From: Bifidobacterium subtile
Lineage (GTDB): Bacteria; Actinomycetota; Actinomycetes; Actinomycetales; Bifidobacteriaceae
DNA: 64,000 bases
NCBI RefSeq assembly: GCF_000741775.1
Contig: NZ_JGZR01000003.1
Span: 62,001 to 126,000 of the forward strand
Reading direction: 5' to 3'
Part shown: in pieces, positions 45,974 to 54,586 of the stretch
How positions within the stretch are numbered: position 1 is the first letter of the stretch
Layout of the letters: each line of letters begins with the position of its first letter
Made by a program: the position numbers and the translations under genes
The notes under the pieces: generated by a model
What the model was told of the DNA's origin: nothing
What the model saw: only the letters and a program-made list of their open reading frames with translations
Databases searched by the model: none

Positions 45974-46215
45974 ACGCGCTGGTTCACTGAGTCCCGGCCA
46001 ATCGACATCTCGGCAAACGGCGACGCTTTCATTAGCGAGGCAACCGCTAATCGTCCGTGTCGCTAATTGAGCCAAGCCGTTAAATCAGCCGATGGCGAAC
46101 GGCGGCGTCAATTGGCCGTCGTGTAGGACTGCCAACCGGCAAATGACCGGCAGCCGACCGCGCTTAAAACCAGAGCAGCAGCACACAACTTCACAGCAAC
46201 AGAAAGGACCATGGC

Positions 46216-46386
46216 ATGGCCAGCAAAGCATCGGTAGTCCGACCCATCATCACCATGCGTTCGACCGCAGGAACCGGATCGACCTACACCACCACGAAGA
46301 ACCGCAGGAACACGCCGGACCGTCTCGAACTGCTCAAGTTCGACCCCGTCGTACGCAAGCGCGTGATCTTCCGCGAAACGCGCTGA
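46216..46386 (+). CDS. rpmG: Ribosomal protein L33, zinc-free paralogue
   Basis: The 56-residue protein [20 protein letters not shown] and following shows the L33 pattern [25 protein letters not shown]. It has no cysteine, whereas zinc-binding L33 has four. AAAGGACC precedes the ATG. A gap of 242 bases separates it from rpmB; in that gap ATTAGCGA (46031-46038) and TCGCTAAT (46060-46067) form a small dyad, with nothing else recognised. Confidence 0.93.
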   Translation: MASKASVVRPIITMRSTAGTGSTYTTTKNRRNTPDRLELLKFDPVVRKRVIFRETR

Positions 46387-46492
46387 TTCGCGTCTTTCGC
46401 GCGAGTCTCGCGTTATGCGTTCGCGCGTGAACGTATCAGCGCATAACGCACCAGCAATCTCACACCATCAAGCAATCCTAAGGAATCCAAGC

Positions 46493-46798
46493 ATGGCCAA
46501 GACCAGCAAGATATATCGAGAACGGCAGCGAAAAGAAACCGTCGCCAAGTATGCCGAACGCCGCGCCGAATACAAGCGCGACAGCGTCAACCCGCACTTA
46601 AGCGCCGAGGAGCGCGAGGAGGCCATGCGCAAGCTGCATGCGCTGCCCCGCAACGCCAGCCCGGTGCGGCTGCGCAACCGCGACAGCATCGACGGGCGCC
46701 CGCGCGCGTTCAACCGCAAATTCGGCCTCTCCCGCATCAATCTGCGCGAGAAGGCCCATCGCGGCGAGCTGCCGGGAGTCACCAAGTCCAGCTGGTGA
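46493..46798 (+). CDS. rpsN: Ribosomal protein S14, zinc-free paralogue
   Basis: The 101-residue long form of S14 lacks the CxxC pairs of the zinc-binding short form. Typical stretches are [40 protein letters not shown] and [33 protein letters not shown] precedes the ATG. It is part of the same run of genes as L28, L33, L31, L36 and L32. Confidence 0.95.
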   Translation: MAKTSKIYRERQRKETVAKYAERRAEYKRDSVNPHLSAEEREEAMRKLHALPRNASPVRLRNRDSIDGRPRAFNRKFGLSRINLREKAHRGELPGVTKSSW

Positions 46799-46869
46799 CC
46801 CTTGCGCAGTTCGGGCGCTGCTTCAAAGGCGCACTCAGCAATCAATTCTTCTGACCAATAAGGAATCAT

Positions 46870-47142
46870 ATGAAATCCGACATCCATCCCGCATACGGCT
46901 ACGTCGTCTTCCACGACCGCTCGGCGAACCGCTCCTTCCTCACCAAGTCGACGCTGGTAGCCAAGGCCTCGCAGCTGCCGACGATCGAATGGGAGGACGG
47001 CAACACCTATCCGCTGGTGAACGTGGAGGTCTCCTCGTACAGCCACCCCTTCTACACCGGCAAGAACGTCGTGCTCGACACGGCCGGCCAGGTGCAGAAG
47101 TTCAACGCCCGCTACGGCAAGCGCACCAAGTCGCAGGCTTGA
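46870..47142 (+). CDS. rpmE2: Ribosomal protein L31 type B (zinc-free)
   Basis: The protein has 90 residues. It begins [19 protein letters not shown] and contains the type B insert and the family ending [28 protein letters not shown]. There are no cysteines. In other bacteria the type B form is induced by zinc shortage and displaces the zinc-bearing form. AAGGA lies upstream of the ATG. Confidence 0.96.
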   Translation: MKSDIHPAYGYVVFHDRSANRSFLTKSTLVAKASQLPTIEWEDGNTYPLVNVEVSSYSHPFYTGKNVVLDTAGQVQKFNARYGKRTKSQA

Positions 47143-47206
47143 GCACAAGCCGCTGGCTGCGCTCCCCCTGTCGATGTAGCAATATTAATCCGAAAGGAAT
47201 CACCCC

Positions 47207-47329
47207 ATGAAAGTCAAAGCGTCGATCCGCTCCCTGGCGCACAAGGACGGCTCGTCCATCGTGCGACGCAGGGGCCACCTGTACGTCATCAATAAGAAAA
47301 ATCCGCGTTGGAAAGCGAGGCAAGGCTGA
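47207..47329 (+). CDS. rpmJ2: Ribosomal protein L36, zinc-free paralogue
   Basis: This 40-residue protein begins [20 protein letters not shown] and ends [14 protein letters not shown]. The three cysteines and histidine of the zinc form are absent. AAAGGAATCACCCC precedes the ATG. Its TGA overlaps the ATG of the L32 gene by one base (TGATG), so the two are translationally coupled. Confidence 0.93.
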   Translation: MKVKASIRSLAHKDGSSIVRRRGHLYVINKKNPRWKARQG

Positions 47330-47505
47330 TGGCACTGCCAAAGTATAAGACATCACGAGCCAACACCCACGCGCGTCGCTCGCAGTGGAAGGCCGAAGTT
47401 CCGCAGCTCGCCACCGTACGCACGCCCGAAGGCGAAACCGTGCAGGTGCCGCAGACGCTCGCAGCCGCCGTGCGCAAGGGTTACGTGAAGCCGGAAGATC
47501 TGTGA
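47329..47505 (+). CDS. rpmF: Ribosomal protein L32, zinc-free paralogue
   Basis: This 58-residue protein starts [20 protein letters not shown], the normal L32 opening. It lacks the four cysteines of the usual zinc ribbon; that part reads VRTPEGETVQVPQTLAAAVR. It is the last gene of the zinc-independent ribosomal set, followed by two strong stem-loops. Confidence 0.92.
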   Translation: MALPKYKTSRANTHARRSQWKAEVPQLATVRTPEGETVQVPQTLAAAVRKGYVKPEDL

Positions 47506-47544
47506 GATCGTAAAGCCACGATAAAGCCATGAAGCCTATCGCGG

Positions 47545-47593
47545 TGAAACCGTCAGTGCTTTCCGCACTTTCCTGTTCATGCTGACGGTTTCA
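47545..47593 (+). terminator. 12-bp stem-loop after the ribosomal gene run
   Basis: TGAAACCGTCAG (47545-47556) and CTGACGGTTTCA (47582-47593) pair perfectly around a 25-base loop, 40 bases after rpmF. There is no clear T run. Confidence 0.55.
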
Positions 47594-47650
47594 TTGCCGT
47601 AGATAGCGTGTTGCGATAGGCAATATGCCGCGATAACTCAGGTTTCGCAC

Positions 47651-47697
47651 ACGATTGTGGGCTTGGCGATTCGATGAATCGCCAAGCCCACAATCGT
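47651..47697. terminator. 22-bp perfect stem-loop between convergent genes
   Basis: Arms 47651-47672 and 47676-47697 pair perfectly with a 3-base loop; the outer part is ACGATTGTGGGC. TTTC follows on the plus strand. It separates the ribosomal genes from the convergent toxin gene and is a likely terminator. Confidence 0.75.
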
Positions 47698-47755
47698 TTC
47701 ATCTGTGATAACGACTAACCCGACTCTTTTCTCTCCAAAAGCGCGGGATTCATAT

Positions 47756-48076
47756 CTATCGTTCGCCCTCAGGATGTCTGGCAATGTCGCGACGCGCGTA
47801 CATCACTGCCGCCACCGTGACAGTCCGCGATGGCTCGTCAACGCGGTAGAACATCAGATAATTGCCGACTGCTACTCTGCAGTACTCATGTGCAAGCGGG
47901 CGAAGAGGAGCATAGACGCGGTGCGAATACGGATACTCGCCCGAGGAGTCAGCCACAGCCATGAAATCATCCGCGAGACGCCCGGCAGCTCCCGGTTCGC
48001 CAAGCTCAGTCGCGATATAGCGAACCGCATCACTCATGTCGGCCAGAGCCGTGGGAAGCACAACGACGTCATACAC
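47756..48076 (-). CDS. RelE/ParE-superfamily toxin
   Basis: This 106-residue protein has the fold pattern YDVVVLPTALADMSDAVRYIATELGEPGAAGRL, a central PYSHRVYAPLRPLAHEYCRVAVGNYLMFYRVDE, and VAAVMYARRDI. The closing YARRDI strand is typical of ParE/RelE toxins. The GTG start comes one base after the stop of the partner antitoxin gene. It could be an mRNA interferase or a gyrase poison; the sequence does not decide. Confidence 0.85.
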   Translation of the reverse strand: MYDVVVLPTALADMSDAVRYIATELGEPGAAGRLADDFMAVADSSGEYPYSHRVYAPLRPLAHEYCRVAVGNYLMFYRVDEPSRTVTVAAVMYARRDIARHPEGER

Positions 48077-48077
48077 T

Positions 48078-48359
48078 TCAGGCCCCGGCGATGGTGTCTT
48101 TGAGCATATTCAAAGTCTCCTTGGTGCTGAACCGGCGCTTGTCCACTGTGGCCTGACGCTCCGCCTCAAGCAGATGCGAATACACCTGACTGTCGAACTG
48201 CAGATTCTCGTAGACTTCCATGCTCAGCACGACCATGTCGCCAAATCCGTTTTTAGTCAGGAACACCGGCTCGCCCGTGTCATGAACCGTTTTCGAAATA
48301 TCAGCAAAATTGTTGCGCAGATCCGAAACCGGCCTGATCTTTTCCTGATGCATAGTCAT
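48078..48359 (-). CDS. Phd/YefM-type antitoxin
   Basis: This antitoxin and autorepressor has about 93 residues. Its N-terminal DNA-binding part IRPVSDLRNNFADISKTVHDTGEPVFLTKNGFGDMVVLSMEVYENL is a clear PhdYeFM domain. GGAGG stands eight bases before the ATG at 48359. Its C-terminal half would neutralise the toxin. A low-GC sequence with a near palindrome (TTAGCAAAATTATGCTAA) just upstream is a probable autoregulatory operator. Confidence 0.88.
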   Translation of the reverse strand: MTMHQEKIRPVSDLRNNFADISKTVHDTGEPVFLTKNGFGDMVVLSMEVYENLQFDSQVYSHLLEAERQATVDKRRFSTKETLNMLKDTIAGA

Positions 48360-48376
48360 AGTGCCCGCCTCCACCA

Positions 48377-48399
48377 AAAGATTAGCAAAATTATGCTAA
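48377..48399. promoter_or_regulatory. Near-palindromic operator of the toxin-antitoxin module
   Basis: TTAGCA and TGCTAA flank AAATTA about 20 bases upstream of the antitoxin start. Phd-type antitoxins usually bind such short palindromes at their own promoter. Confidence 0.5.
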
Positions 48400-48566
48400 A
48401 TTTTGATGTGTTAGGCGACCGTCCCTAGGCTCAGCAGCAGCCTGCCGTCGAAGAGCTCGATATCTGATTGTGTCATGCCTCCTCGCAGAGGAAGATAATC
48501 AAATCGTCATCCACCGCTGTCATGTGCAATGCCATATACAACAGATTAGCGCTGTCCGATTTTAAC

Positions 48567-48927
48567 TAAGCAGATTTTGGTCTGATGGAGGCGAATCTGT
48601 GGTTTTTCAAGTTTTCGGACGCTCATGGAATGGCGGCATATCAACGTTTCCAAATTGCTGAATATCATCGATACTTGGAGAGGTGCTGAATAGACGAAAA
48701 AAGTGCTGAATAGATGCAAATAGATGATTGAAACAGTGCATATCGGCCAGATGCTCTTGCAAGGTGCGACGACTTGCATCTATTCAGCACTTTTTTCGTC
48801 TAATAAGCAGGTACGAAAGCAGACAGCCGAAACCCGCCGACTCACAATGGCGGGATTCTGCCGATTCGCAAGAATCGTTTTCCAATCACCATGCTGTTCT
48901 CGCTGTGATTCGAGCGAAATCTGCTTA
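48567..48927. repeat. Long nested inverted repeat with a perfect 29-bp core
   Basis: The core arms 48691-48719 and 48774-48802 are perfectly complementary (29 bp, beginning TAGACGAAAAAAG) around a 54-base loop. GTGCTGAATAGA is also repeated directly at 48683 and 48703. The outer ends match too: TAAGCAGATTT (48567-48577) and AAATCTGCTTA (48917-48927). No protein-coding frame is supported between 48.4 and 49.0 kb. This could be a MITE-like insertion or a structured RNA gene. Confidence 0.65.
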
Positions 48928-49043
48928 ATAGATGCGGTCAGCACGAAAAATGGTGGCTGAGAGGTCGCTGACGGCCTTTCAGCTCTTTCCAGATAACATC
49001 TTATTGTGCATAGACACAGATGATTGACAAATTATTGCACCAC

Positions 49044-50312
49044 CTACTGCTGCTTGGTGAGATCCTTTTGCAGAGCGAGCAGCACGAGGGCCACGAGCAG
49101 CAGCGCGGCGATGGAGAGGACGCCTATCGAGGCGTTGCCAGTCAAGGCAGTGGCTGTGGCGACGAGGAAGGTGCCGAGGATCGAGGCGGTCTTGCCGAAG
49201 ATGTCGTAGAAGCCGAAGTATTCGTTCGCGTGGTCCTTGGGGATGATCTTGCTGTAGTACGAGCGCGACATGGCCTGGATGCCGCCTTGGAACACGCCGA
49301 CGGCGATGGCGAGAATCCAGAAATCGACGGCGGTACGCATGAAGAACGCGGCAAAGAAGACGATGAACAGGTAGGCGGCCGTTCCGACCATGATCATCGT
49401 CTTCGTACCGAAGCGCCCGGCGAGCTTCCCGTACCATATCGAGCAGGGAAAGGCGACGAACTGGGTGACCAGCAGCGCAATCACCAGCTGCGTGGAATCG
49501 ATGCCGAGCTGCGTGGCGTAGGAGGTACTCATCGAAATCACGGTGTTGACCGCGTCGATGTAGAAGAAGAACGCGAGCATGAACATCCACAGCGGCTTGT
49601 TCCTCACGATTCTGGTGAAGGTGCGGGCGAGTTCGGAGAAGGTGCTCCGCACCGCCGGGCCGATGCGGTCGGCGGTGCGGAAATGGGTCTGCCTGTAGCT
49701 GGTCAGGAGCGGGATGGTGAACGCCGCCCACCAGATCGCCGTGATGATGAAGGAAGCCCTCGTACAGGCCGCTGTGCTCCAGCCAAAGGCCTTCGGGCCG
49801 CCGAAAATCAGCGCGATGCACAGGATGAACGGTACCGTCGAGCCGATGTAGCCCCAGCCGAAGCCGTGCGCCGAAACTCTGTCCATCCGCTCGTTGGACG
49901 TCGTGTCAACCAGCATCGAATCGTAGAAGGTCAGCGACCCGTTCAGGCCGATGGTGGCCAGCATGAAGACGATCAGGAACGGCAGCCACGCCAGTGGCAC
50001 AGCCAGCGCGCAGCACGCCACCGCGCCTGTACCGAAGAAGCCGAGGAAGAAGCGGATTTTCATGCCCTGCACGTCGGCGATCGAGCCGAGCACCGGCATC
50101 AGCAGCGCGATGACGATCGAGACGATGGTCTGCGCATAACCCCAGGTCGATACGATATTGGTCTTTCCCGCCGCATGCAGCAGGGAGTTCGCGTAGATCG
50201 GCACTACCGCGGTCGAAAGCAGCACGAAGGCGGAGTTGCCGACATCGTAGACGATCCAGCGCTTTTCGGTTCCTGTCAGTTTCATTGTTGATCGCTCTGG
50301 CACATCAATCAT
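49044..50312 (-). CDS. MFS transporter, UMF1/Atg22-like
   Basis: This carrier has about 12 membrane segments and 422 residues (413 if ATG 50285 is used; both ribosome sites are weak). The UMF1-type opening KRWIVYDVGNSAFVLLSTAVVPIY and GLNGSLTFYDSMLVDTTSNERMDRVSAHGFGWGYIGS are characteristic. Eukaryotic relatives export amino acids from vacuoles, and bacterial members are largely uncharacterised. It stands alone. Confidence 0.85.
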   Translation of the reverse strand: MIDVPERSTMKLTGTEKRWIVYDVGNSAFVLLSTAVVPIYANSLLHAAGKTNIVSTWGYAQTIVSIVIALLMPVLGSIADVQGMKIRFFLGFFGTGAVACCALAVPLAWLPFLIVFMLATIGLNGSLTFYDSMLVDTTSNERMDRVSAHGFGWGYIGSTVPFILCIALIFGGPKAFGWSTAACTRASFIITAIWWAAFTIPLLTSYRQTHFRTADRIGPAVRSTFSELARTFTRIVRNKPLWMFMLAFFFYIDAVNTVISMSTSYATQLGIDSTQLVIALLVTQFVAFPCSIWYGKLAGRFGTKTMIMVGTAAYLFIVFFAAFFMRTAVDFWILAIAVGVFQGGIQAMSRSYYSKIIPKDHANEYFGFYDIFGKTASILGTFLVATATALTGNASIGVLSIAALLLVALVLLALQKDLTKQQ

Positions 50313-50374
50313 CGCAAACCCCAGTGTTATGAACTGTTCTTATCGTATCGTCTCTATCGTAGAGGTCTGCACGG

Positions 50375-50484
50375 CTCAAGTCGCGGCCGCAGAATGAATA
50401 TCACGTGAACATTATGGCGGCTGGCGCATCAAGCGCTGAGCTGGATGGAGGTGCCGGATAATGAATTCCTCAAGTCGCGGCCGC
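50375..50484. repeat. 16-bp direct repeat upstream of the response regulator
   Basis: CTCAAGTCGCGGCCGC occurs at 50375-50390 and again at 50469-50484, 94 bases apart; the second copy is 33 bases before the ATG. It could be a binding site or a chance duplication. Confidence 0.5.
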
Positions 50485-50516
50485 GCAAGAGCCACCCGGT
50501 TCGCTAGAGTGGAACC

Positions 50517-51359
50517 ATGAGCGAAATGCGGCGGATACGGGTAATCATTGCGGACGACCAGGAACTGGTGCGAGCGGGGTTCTCGATGGTAATCGGCTCG
50601 CAGGCTGATATGCAGGTGGTGGCGCAGGCCGGCGATGGCGCACAGGCCGTGGCCATGTCCGAAACGCTGTATCCCGATGTGGTGCTGATGGACGTGCGCA
50701 TGCCGGGCATGGACGGCATCGAGGCGACGCGGCTCATCAGCGCCATGAACACATCGATGTCGGAGCCGGGCGAAGATACGCGAGATCAGGAAAGAGATTG
50801 CGACTCGCGGGCGCCGCAGACGACGCGAGTCATCATCCTGACGACCTTCGACCTGGACGAGTATGTGATGGCCGCCATCAATGCCGGCGCATCGGGTTTT
50901 CTGCTTAAGGACACCGAACCGGAGACGCTGCTCAATTCGATTCGTACCGTGTTTCAGGGCAACGCGATCATCGCGCCGACCGCAACCAAACGGCTTATCG
51001 AGAAAATGCTGGATGGGGAGATCTCCGCTGCCGGTCCGAATATGCGCGATGGCCAAAACGGCTTGAACGAGCTGAACGGACAGCAGCATAGTCAGTTGCC
51101 GTACGGCGCACAATCAGCTGGAAACGCTTCGGCGCCAACTCGCTACACCGATCCGGAGCTGGACGACCTGACCGAGCGCGAACTCGAGGTGCTGATCGAA
51201 ATCGCCCATGGCCTGTCGAATCAGGAGATTGCCGACAAGCTGTTCATCAGCCTGCCTACGGTCAAAACGCATGTGGCGCATATTCTGGCGAAAATCAACG
51301 CCCGCGACCGCGTTCAGGCCGTCGTGTTCGCGTATGAAAACGGGCTGATTGAGGCATAG
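50517..51359 (+). CDS. NarL/LuxR-type response regulator
   Basis: The receiver domain (residues 1-140) has the acidic pair ADDQ and the phosphorylated aspartate in DVVLMDVRMPGMDG; its fourth loop carries an unusual 20-residue polar insert (SEPGEDTRDQERDCDSRAPQ). A polar linker of about 40 residues leads to the LuxR helix-turn-helix LTERELEVLIEIAHGLSNQEIADKLFISLPTVKTHVAHIL. No kinase adjoins; the HisKA_3 kinase at 42.0-44.7 kb is the nearest candidate partner. It converges on an ABC exporter. Confidence 0.9.
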   Translation: MSEMRRIRVIIADDQELVRAGFSMVIGSQADMQVVAQAGDGAQAVAMSETLYPDVVLMDVRMPGMDGIEATRLISAMNTSMSEPGEDTRDQERDCDSRAPQTTRVIILTTFDLDEYVMAAINAGASGFLLKDTEPETLLNSIRTVFQGNAIIAPTATKRLIEKMLDGEISAAGPNMRDGQNGLNELNGQQHSQLPYGAQSAGNASAPTRYTDPELDDLTERELEVLIEIAHGLSNQEIADKLFISLPTVKTHVAHILAKINARDRVQAVVFAYENGLIEA

Positions 51360-51368
51360 GCGATTTTT

Positions 51369-51541
51369 GGCTCGCATTTTTGAATTCAGACGAGAAAGTG
51401 CGAGCCGCGCGAACAAGGAAGATGCTAGATTTCAGACATCATAATGGCGGATTCTCGATGTTCTTGTGAATAAAAACGAGCATGAAATGTTCATTGCGAC
51501 TCACATTTTTTTCGGGAGGGAAGAGCCAAAAAGCGTGAGCC
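51369..51541. repeat. Two related stem-loops between the regulator and the exporter genes
   Basis: GGCTCGCA (51369-51376) pairs with TGCGAGCC (51399-51406). A related pair is CTCAC (51500-51504) with GTGAG (51535-51539). In both, the arms are bordered by T5 on the inside left and A runs on the inside right. The starts are 129 bases apart. The rest of this 377-base gap holds the hairpin at 51644-51668. Confidence 0.5.
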
Positions 51542-51643
51542 GAATTCGCCAAAACAACTCATTGAGACCCGCGCTAGCGGTTTGCGGAAGGCATCGCTCA
51601 CGAAATTTCGGGGGCAAAATCCTTCCAAGACGCAGAAACGCGG

Positions 51644-51668
51644 AGTTGGGGCCCGATGGGTCCCAACT
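51644..51668. terminator. 11-bp stem-loop between convergent genes
   Basis: AGTTGGGGCCC (51644-51654) and GGGTCCCAACT (51658-51668) pair with one G-T and a 3-base loop. It is close to the stop of the exporter permease on the minus strand. No strong T run. Confidence 0.5.
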
Positions 51669-51736
51669 TCGCCTAAAGCGAGCGAATGTCGCAATCACGA
51701 ACCGCCTGACGCGACACCCGTGGAACGCCGGCAGGC

Positions 51737-54430
51737 CTATGCCTCGGCGAGCGCCTCCACCGGAGCGGTCTTCAGCGCACGTCTCGCCGGGAACACGCTG
51801 GCGAGCAGTGCGGCGATGGCGGCGACCAGCAGCACGATGCCGTTCGTCTTCCAATCAAAAGGCAGCGCGACCTCTCCGTAAAGGCTGAAGACCATGTAGG
51901 AGCCCAGCCATGCGAACAGCGTGCCAAGCACGATGCCCGCCAAGCCGCTGACCAGCGCGATGAGCAGCGCCTCGATGGACAGGGAGCGCCGCAGCTGGCC
52001 GCGCGTCATGCCAATGGCCCGCAAGGTGGCCGATTCGCGTGTCCGCTCGATGACGGACAGACTCAGGGTGTTGGCTACGCCGATCAGGGCGATCAGCACG
52101 GCGACGGCAAGCAGTCCGACGAGGAGTTTGAGCATGGTGTCGATGATGCTCTCCCACTGCAGCCGTTCGGCGATCGGTCCAGTCAGATTCACCCCCATGT
52201 CGGAGCCCAGCGCGTTTTGCACGTTCTGGAAGGTGTCCGTGAGATTCGTGGCATTCGGATTCACGCTGGCCAGCAGCATATGGCTTTGCGCCTTGAGCGT
52301 CCCGGAGTCGAACAGTCCGGCGTCCACGAAGGCGGCGACGTCATACTTGTCGGATACCTGGCGGAAATCGCGCTGCCCGACGCCGAATTTCACTCCAAGG
52401 TCGTTGCCCGGCTTGGCCGAAGCGCCGGACGAGGTATCGGCGGAGGCGCCTTTCGAGCTGCTATCGGATTCGCCCTCAAGAGGTTGGAAGAGGGCCGTGT
52501 CGCTGAAGGTCAGCTTCTTGCCGCTGAGCGCTGAATACTGAGGGAGCAGCGCCTGCTCGCCTGCTATCTGCGCTCCCGCAAGGTCTGCGTGCATGACCGC
52601 TTTCAACTGGTCGGCCCCAGTGACGCCGATGAGCAGCGCCGAATAGTCATGGCCTTTCGCATCGGCGATGCTGCCCGAAGCCGTCGGCGCGTAGAGCGTG
52701 TGCGACACGCCGGAAACATGAGCCACCTTATCGGCCGATTGCTGACTCAGATGCGGTCCTGTGGCCACGAGATCAACGCTGTAGCGCGTGTCGAGCGCGT
52801 TGCCCATCGTCTGTTTGCCGCTTGCCGCACCAGTCGCGATGGTCGAGACGAGCGTCACGCCGATGAGCAACGCCAGTCCGGTGGCCGCCACACGGCGCGG
52901 GTTCTTCTGCACGTTGGCGTTGGCGATCGTGGCCGACGGGCCAGCCAGGGAAACCAGTGCGCCGATGCCCCTCATCAACGAGGGCAGCCAGGAGGACGCG
53001 GCAAACGCCAGTCCTAGGAAAATCAGCACGCATGAGGCGATCGCCATGAGCAGAATCATCGTATATCCGCTGTCATTCGAACCTTCGACATTGGCGGCCC
53101 CAAGGAAATCACGCATTCTGATGAAGGAGACTGCGGCAAGCGCCGCGCCGATCAGGGTGAGCAGAGCGCCGATAATCGTGCGGGCGCGGTGACTGGATCT
53201 GGCGCTCTCGCCGAGTTCCATCGGCCGCAGCGCCTCCAGCGGGGTGACTTTAGTAGCGGCGCGAGCCGAGCCGAGCGCAGCCAGCACGGTCATGACGATA
53301 CCGAATACGAGCGGTACGACGACAACCGGCACGGTGATAATCAGCAGAGCGCGCGGATCGGTGCCATACACCGACTTCAACGCGCCTGTGCTTCCGGCCA
53401 ACGCCATGATGCCCATGCCAAGCGCAATGCCGATCACCGAGGACGCAAACCCGAGCAGAATGGATTCGAGTATCACCGAACGGTAGATCTGCCCGCGTTT
53501 CGCGCCGATCGTGCGCAGCAGCGCAAACGTGCGCCGACGCTGCGCCACGAGCACCTGGAAGGTGTTGGCGATGACCAGCGCGGCGACGAACATGGCGATG
53601 ACGCCGAAAACCAGCAGGAATATGGTCACCGGGCTCGTGCCGCCCTCGCCGAGCGCCTTCATCTGCGCGTCCGATACGGACCGGCTGGATTGGATGTCGA
53701 ATCCCTTGGGCACCAACGAGCGTATCCGCGCGATGGCCGCGTCCGCCTTCCCTTGGTCGATGTCGAGATACAGCGTGGAGGTGTTGACCGTGTCGAAACC
53801 CTGCTCGTAGCCCTGCAGCGAGGCCACGGCGTCGTCGGCGAGAATGACGGCACCGCTGGTGTATGCGAAGGCACCATGGGGATCCTCTGTGAACCCGACG
53901 ACGCGCATCTGGGGCATCGCTGAGGAGCTGCCCGTTCCAGAAGACTGCGCATTCACTCCGACCGTGTCGCCGATGCCGACCTCAAGCTGCTTCGCCATGC
54001 CTGCAGGCAGCGCTATCTCCTGATCGTTGCGAGGCTGCCTGCCTTGCGAAAGCGTAATGGGAAGCAGTTTCGCATCGCTCGATCCGCCGATGCCCACCGA
54101 AGAGATGTGCGTGTCGCCGTTGCCGACCTCGATGGAGACCCGTGTATCGGCGCGCAGTCCGCGCACTCCGTCAATGGCTTGAATCTGGTCGGTATGGAAG
54201 TCGGCGACGGTTCTGGAGTATTGATCGGAGCCTTTGTAGTTCTCTTTGACGCCGATGGCGTAGTTCGCTTGGCCGAACGAAGCCGTGAGCTGCGAGCGCA
54301 GCGAATCGTTCATTGCATTGCCGAAGAGGAAGGTGCTGGCGATGAACGCCGTGCCGATGACGATGGCGATGCCCGCGGGGATGAGCATCCGCAGGCTTTT
54401 CTTCATAAGTTGTAAGGTCACTGACCACAT
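51737..54430 (-). CDS. FtsX-type ABC exporter permease with two FtsX domains
   Basis: This 897-residue membrane protein has a first helix (residues 16-36), a large extracytoplasmic domain (to about 260), three helices, a fourth and fifth pair near 410-500, a second extracytoplasmic domain (about 540-760), and three C-terminal helices. Coupling segments are AQRRRTFALLRTIGAKRGQIYRS and ERTRESATLRAIGMTRGQLRRS. AAGGA stands 7 bases before the ATG. It works with the ATPase gene just upstream. Members of this class expel antimicrobial peptides or lipoproteins. Confidence 0.88.
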   Translation of the reverse strand: MWSVTLQLMKKSLRMLIPAGIAIVIGTAFIASTFLFGNAMNDSLRSQLTASFGQANYAIGVKENYKGSDQYSRTVADFHTDQIQAIDGVRGLRADTRVSIEVGNGDTHISSVGIGGSSDAKLLPITLSQGRQPRNDQEIALPAGMAKQLEVGIGDTVGVNAQSSGTGSSSAMPQMRVVGFTEDPHGAFAYTSGAVILADDAVASLQGYEQGFDTVNTSTLYLDIDQGKADAAIARIRSLVPKGFDIQSSRSVSDAQMKALGEGGTSPVTIFLLVFGVIAMFVAALVIANTFQVLVAQRRRTFALLRTIGAKRGQIYRSVILESILLGFASSVIGIALGMGIMALAGSTGALKSVYGTDPRALLIITVPVVVVPLVFGIVMTVLAALGSARAATKVTPLEALRPMELGESARSSHRARTIIGALLTLIGAALAAVSFIRMRDFLGAANVEGSNDSGYTMILLMAIASCVLIFLGLAFAASSWLPSLMRGIGALVSLAGPSATIANANVQKNPRRVAATGLALLIGVTLVSTIATGAASGKQTMGNALDTRYSVDLVATGPHLSQQSADKVAHVSGVSHTLYAPTASGSIADAKGHDYSALLIGVTGADQLKAVMHADLAGAQIAGEQALLPQYSALSGKKLTFSDTALFQPLEGESDSSSKGASADTSSGASAKPGNDLGVKFGVGQRDFRQVSDKYDVAAFVDAGLFDSGTLKAQSHMLLASVNPNATNLTDTFQNVQNALGSDMGVNLTGPIAERLQWESIIDTMLKLLVGLLAVAVLIALIGVANTLSLSVIERTRESATLRAIGMTRGQLRRSLSIEALLIALVSGLAGIVLGTLFAWLGSYMVFSLYGEVALPFDWKTNGIVLLVAAIAALLASVFPARRALKTAPVEALAEA

Positions 54431-54586
54431 GGGAAATCCTTTGCATTGGCCGTTGCGGCGTCTGAAATGCAGGCGACGGCACTGTTGGTGGCGCTGCTGC
54501 TGACGGCGCAGTTGGCGGCATGGTGAATAGCGTGGTTGACGGCAAGGCCGCCGTCGGTTCGCATATCAATATCGGATACGGGTGAT

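Noticed and set aside
48567..48927. Insertion sequence
   Set aside because: No transposase frame of useful length lies between the inverted repeats; a MITE-like remnant remains possible.
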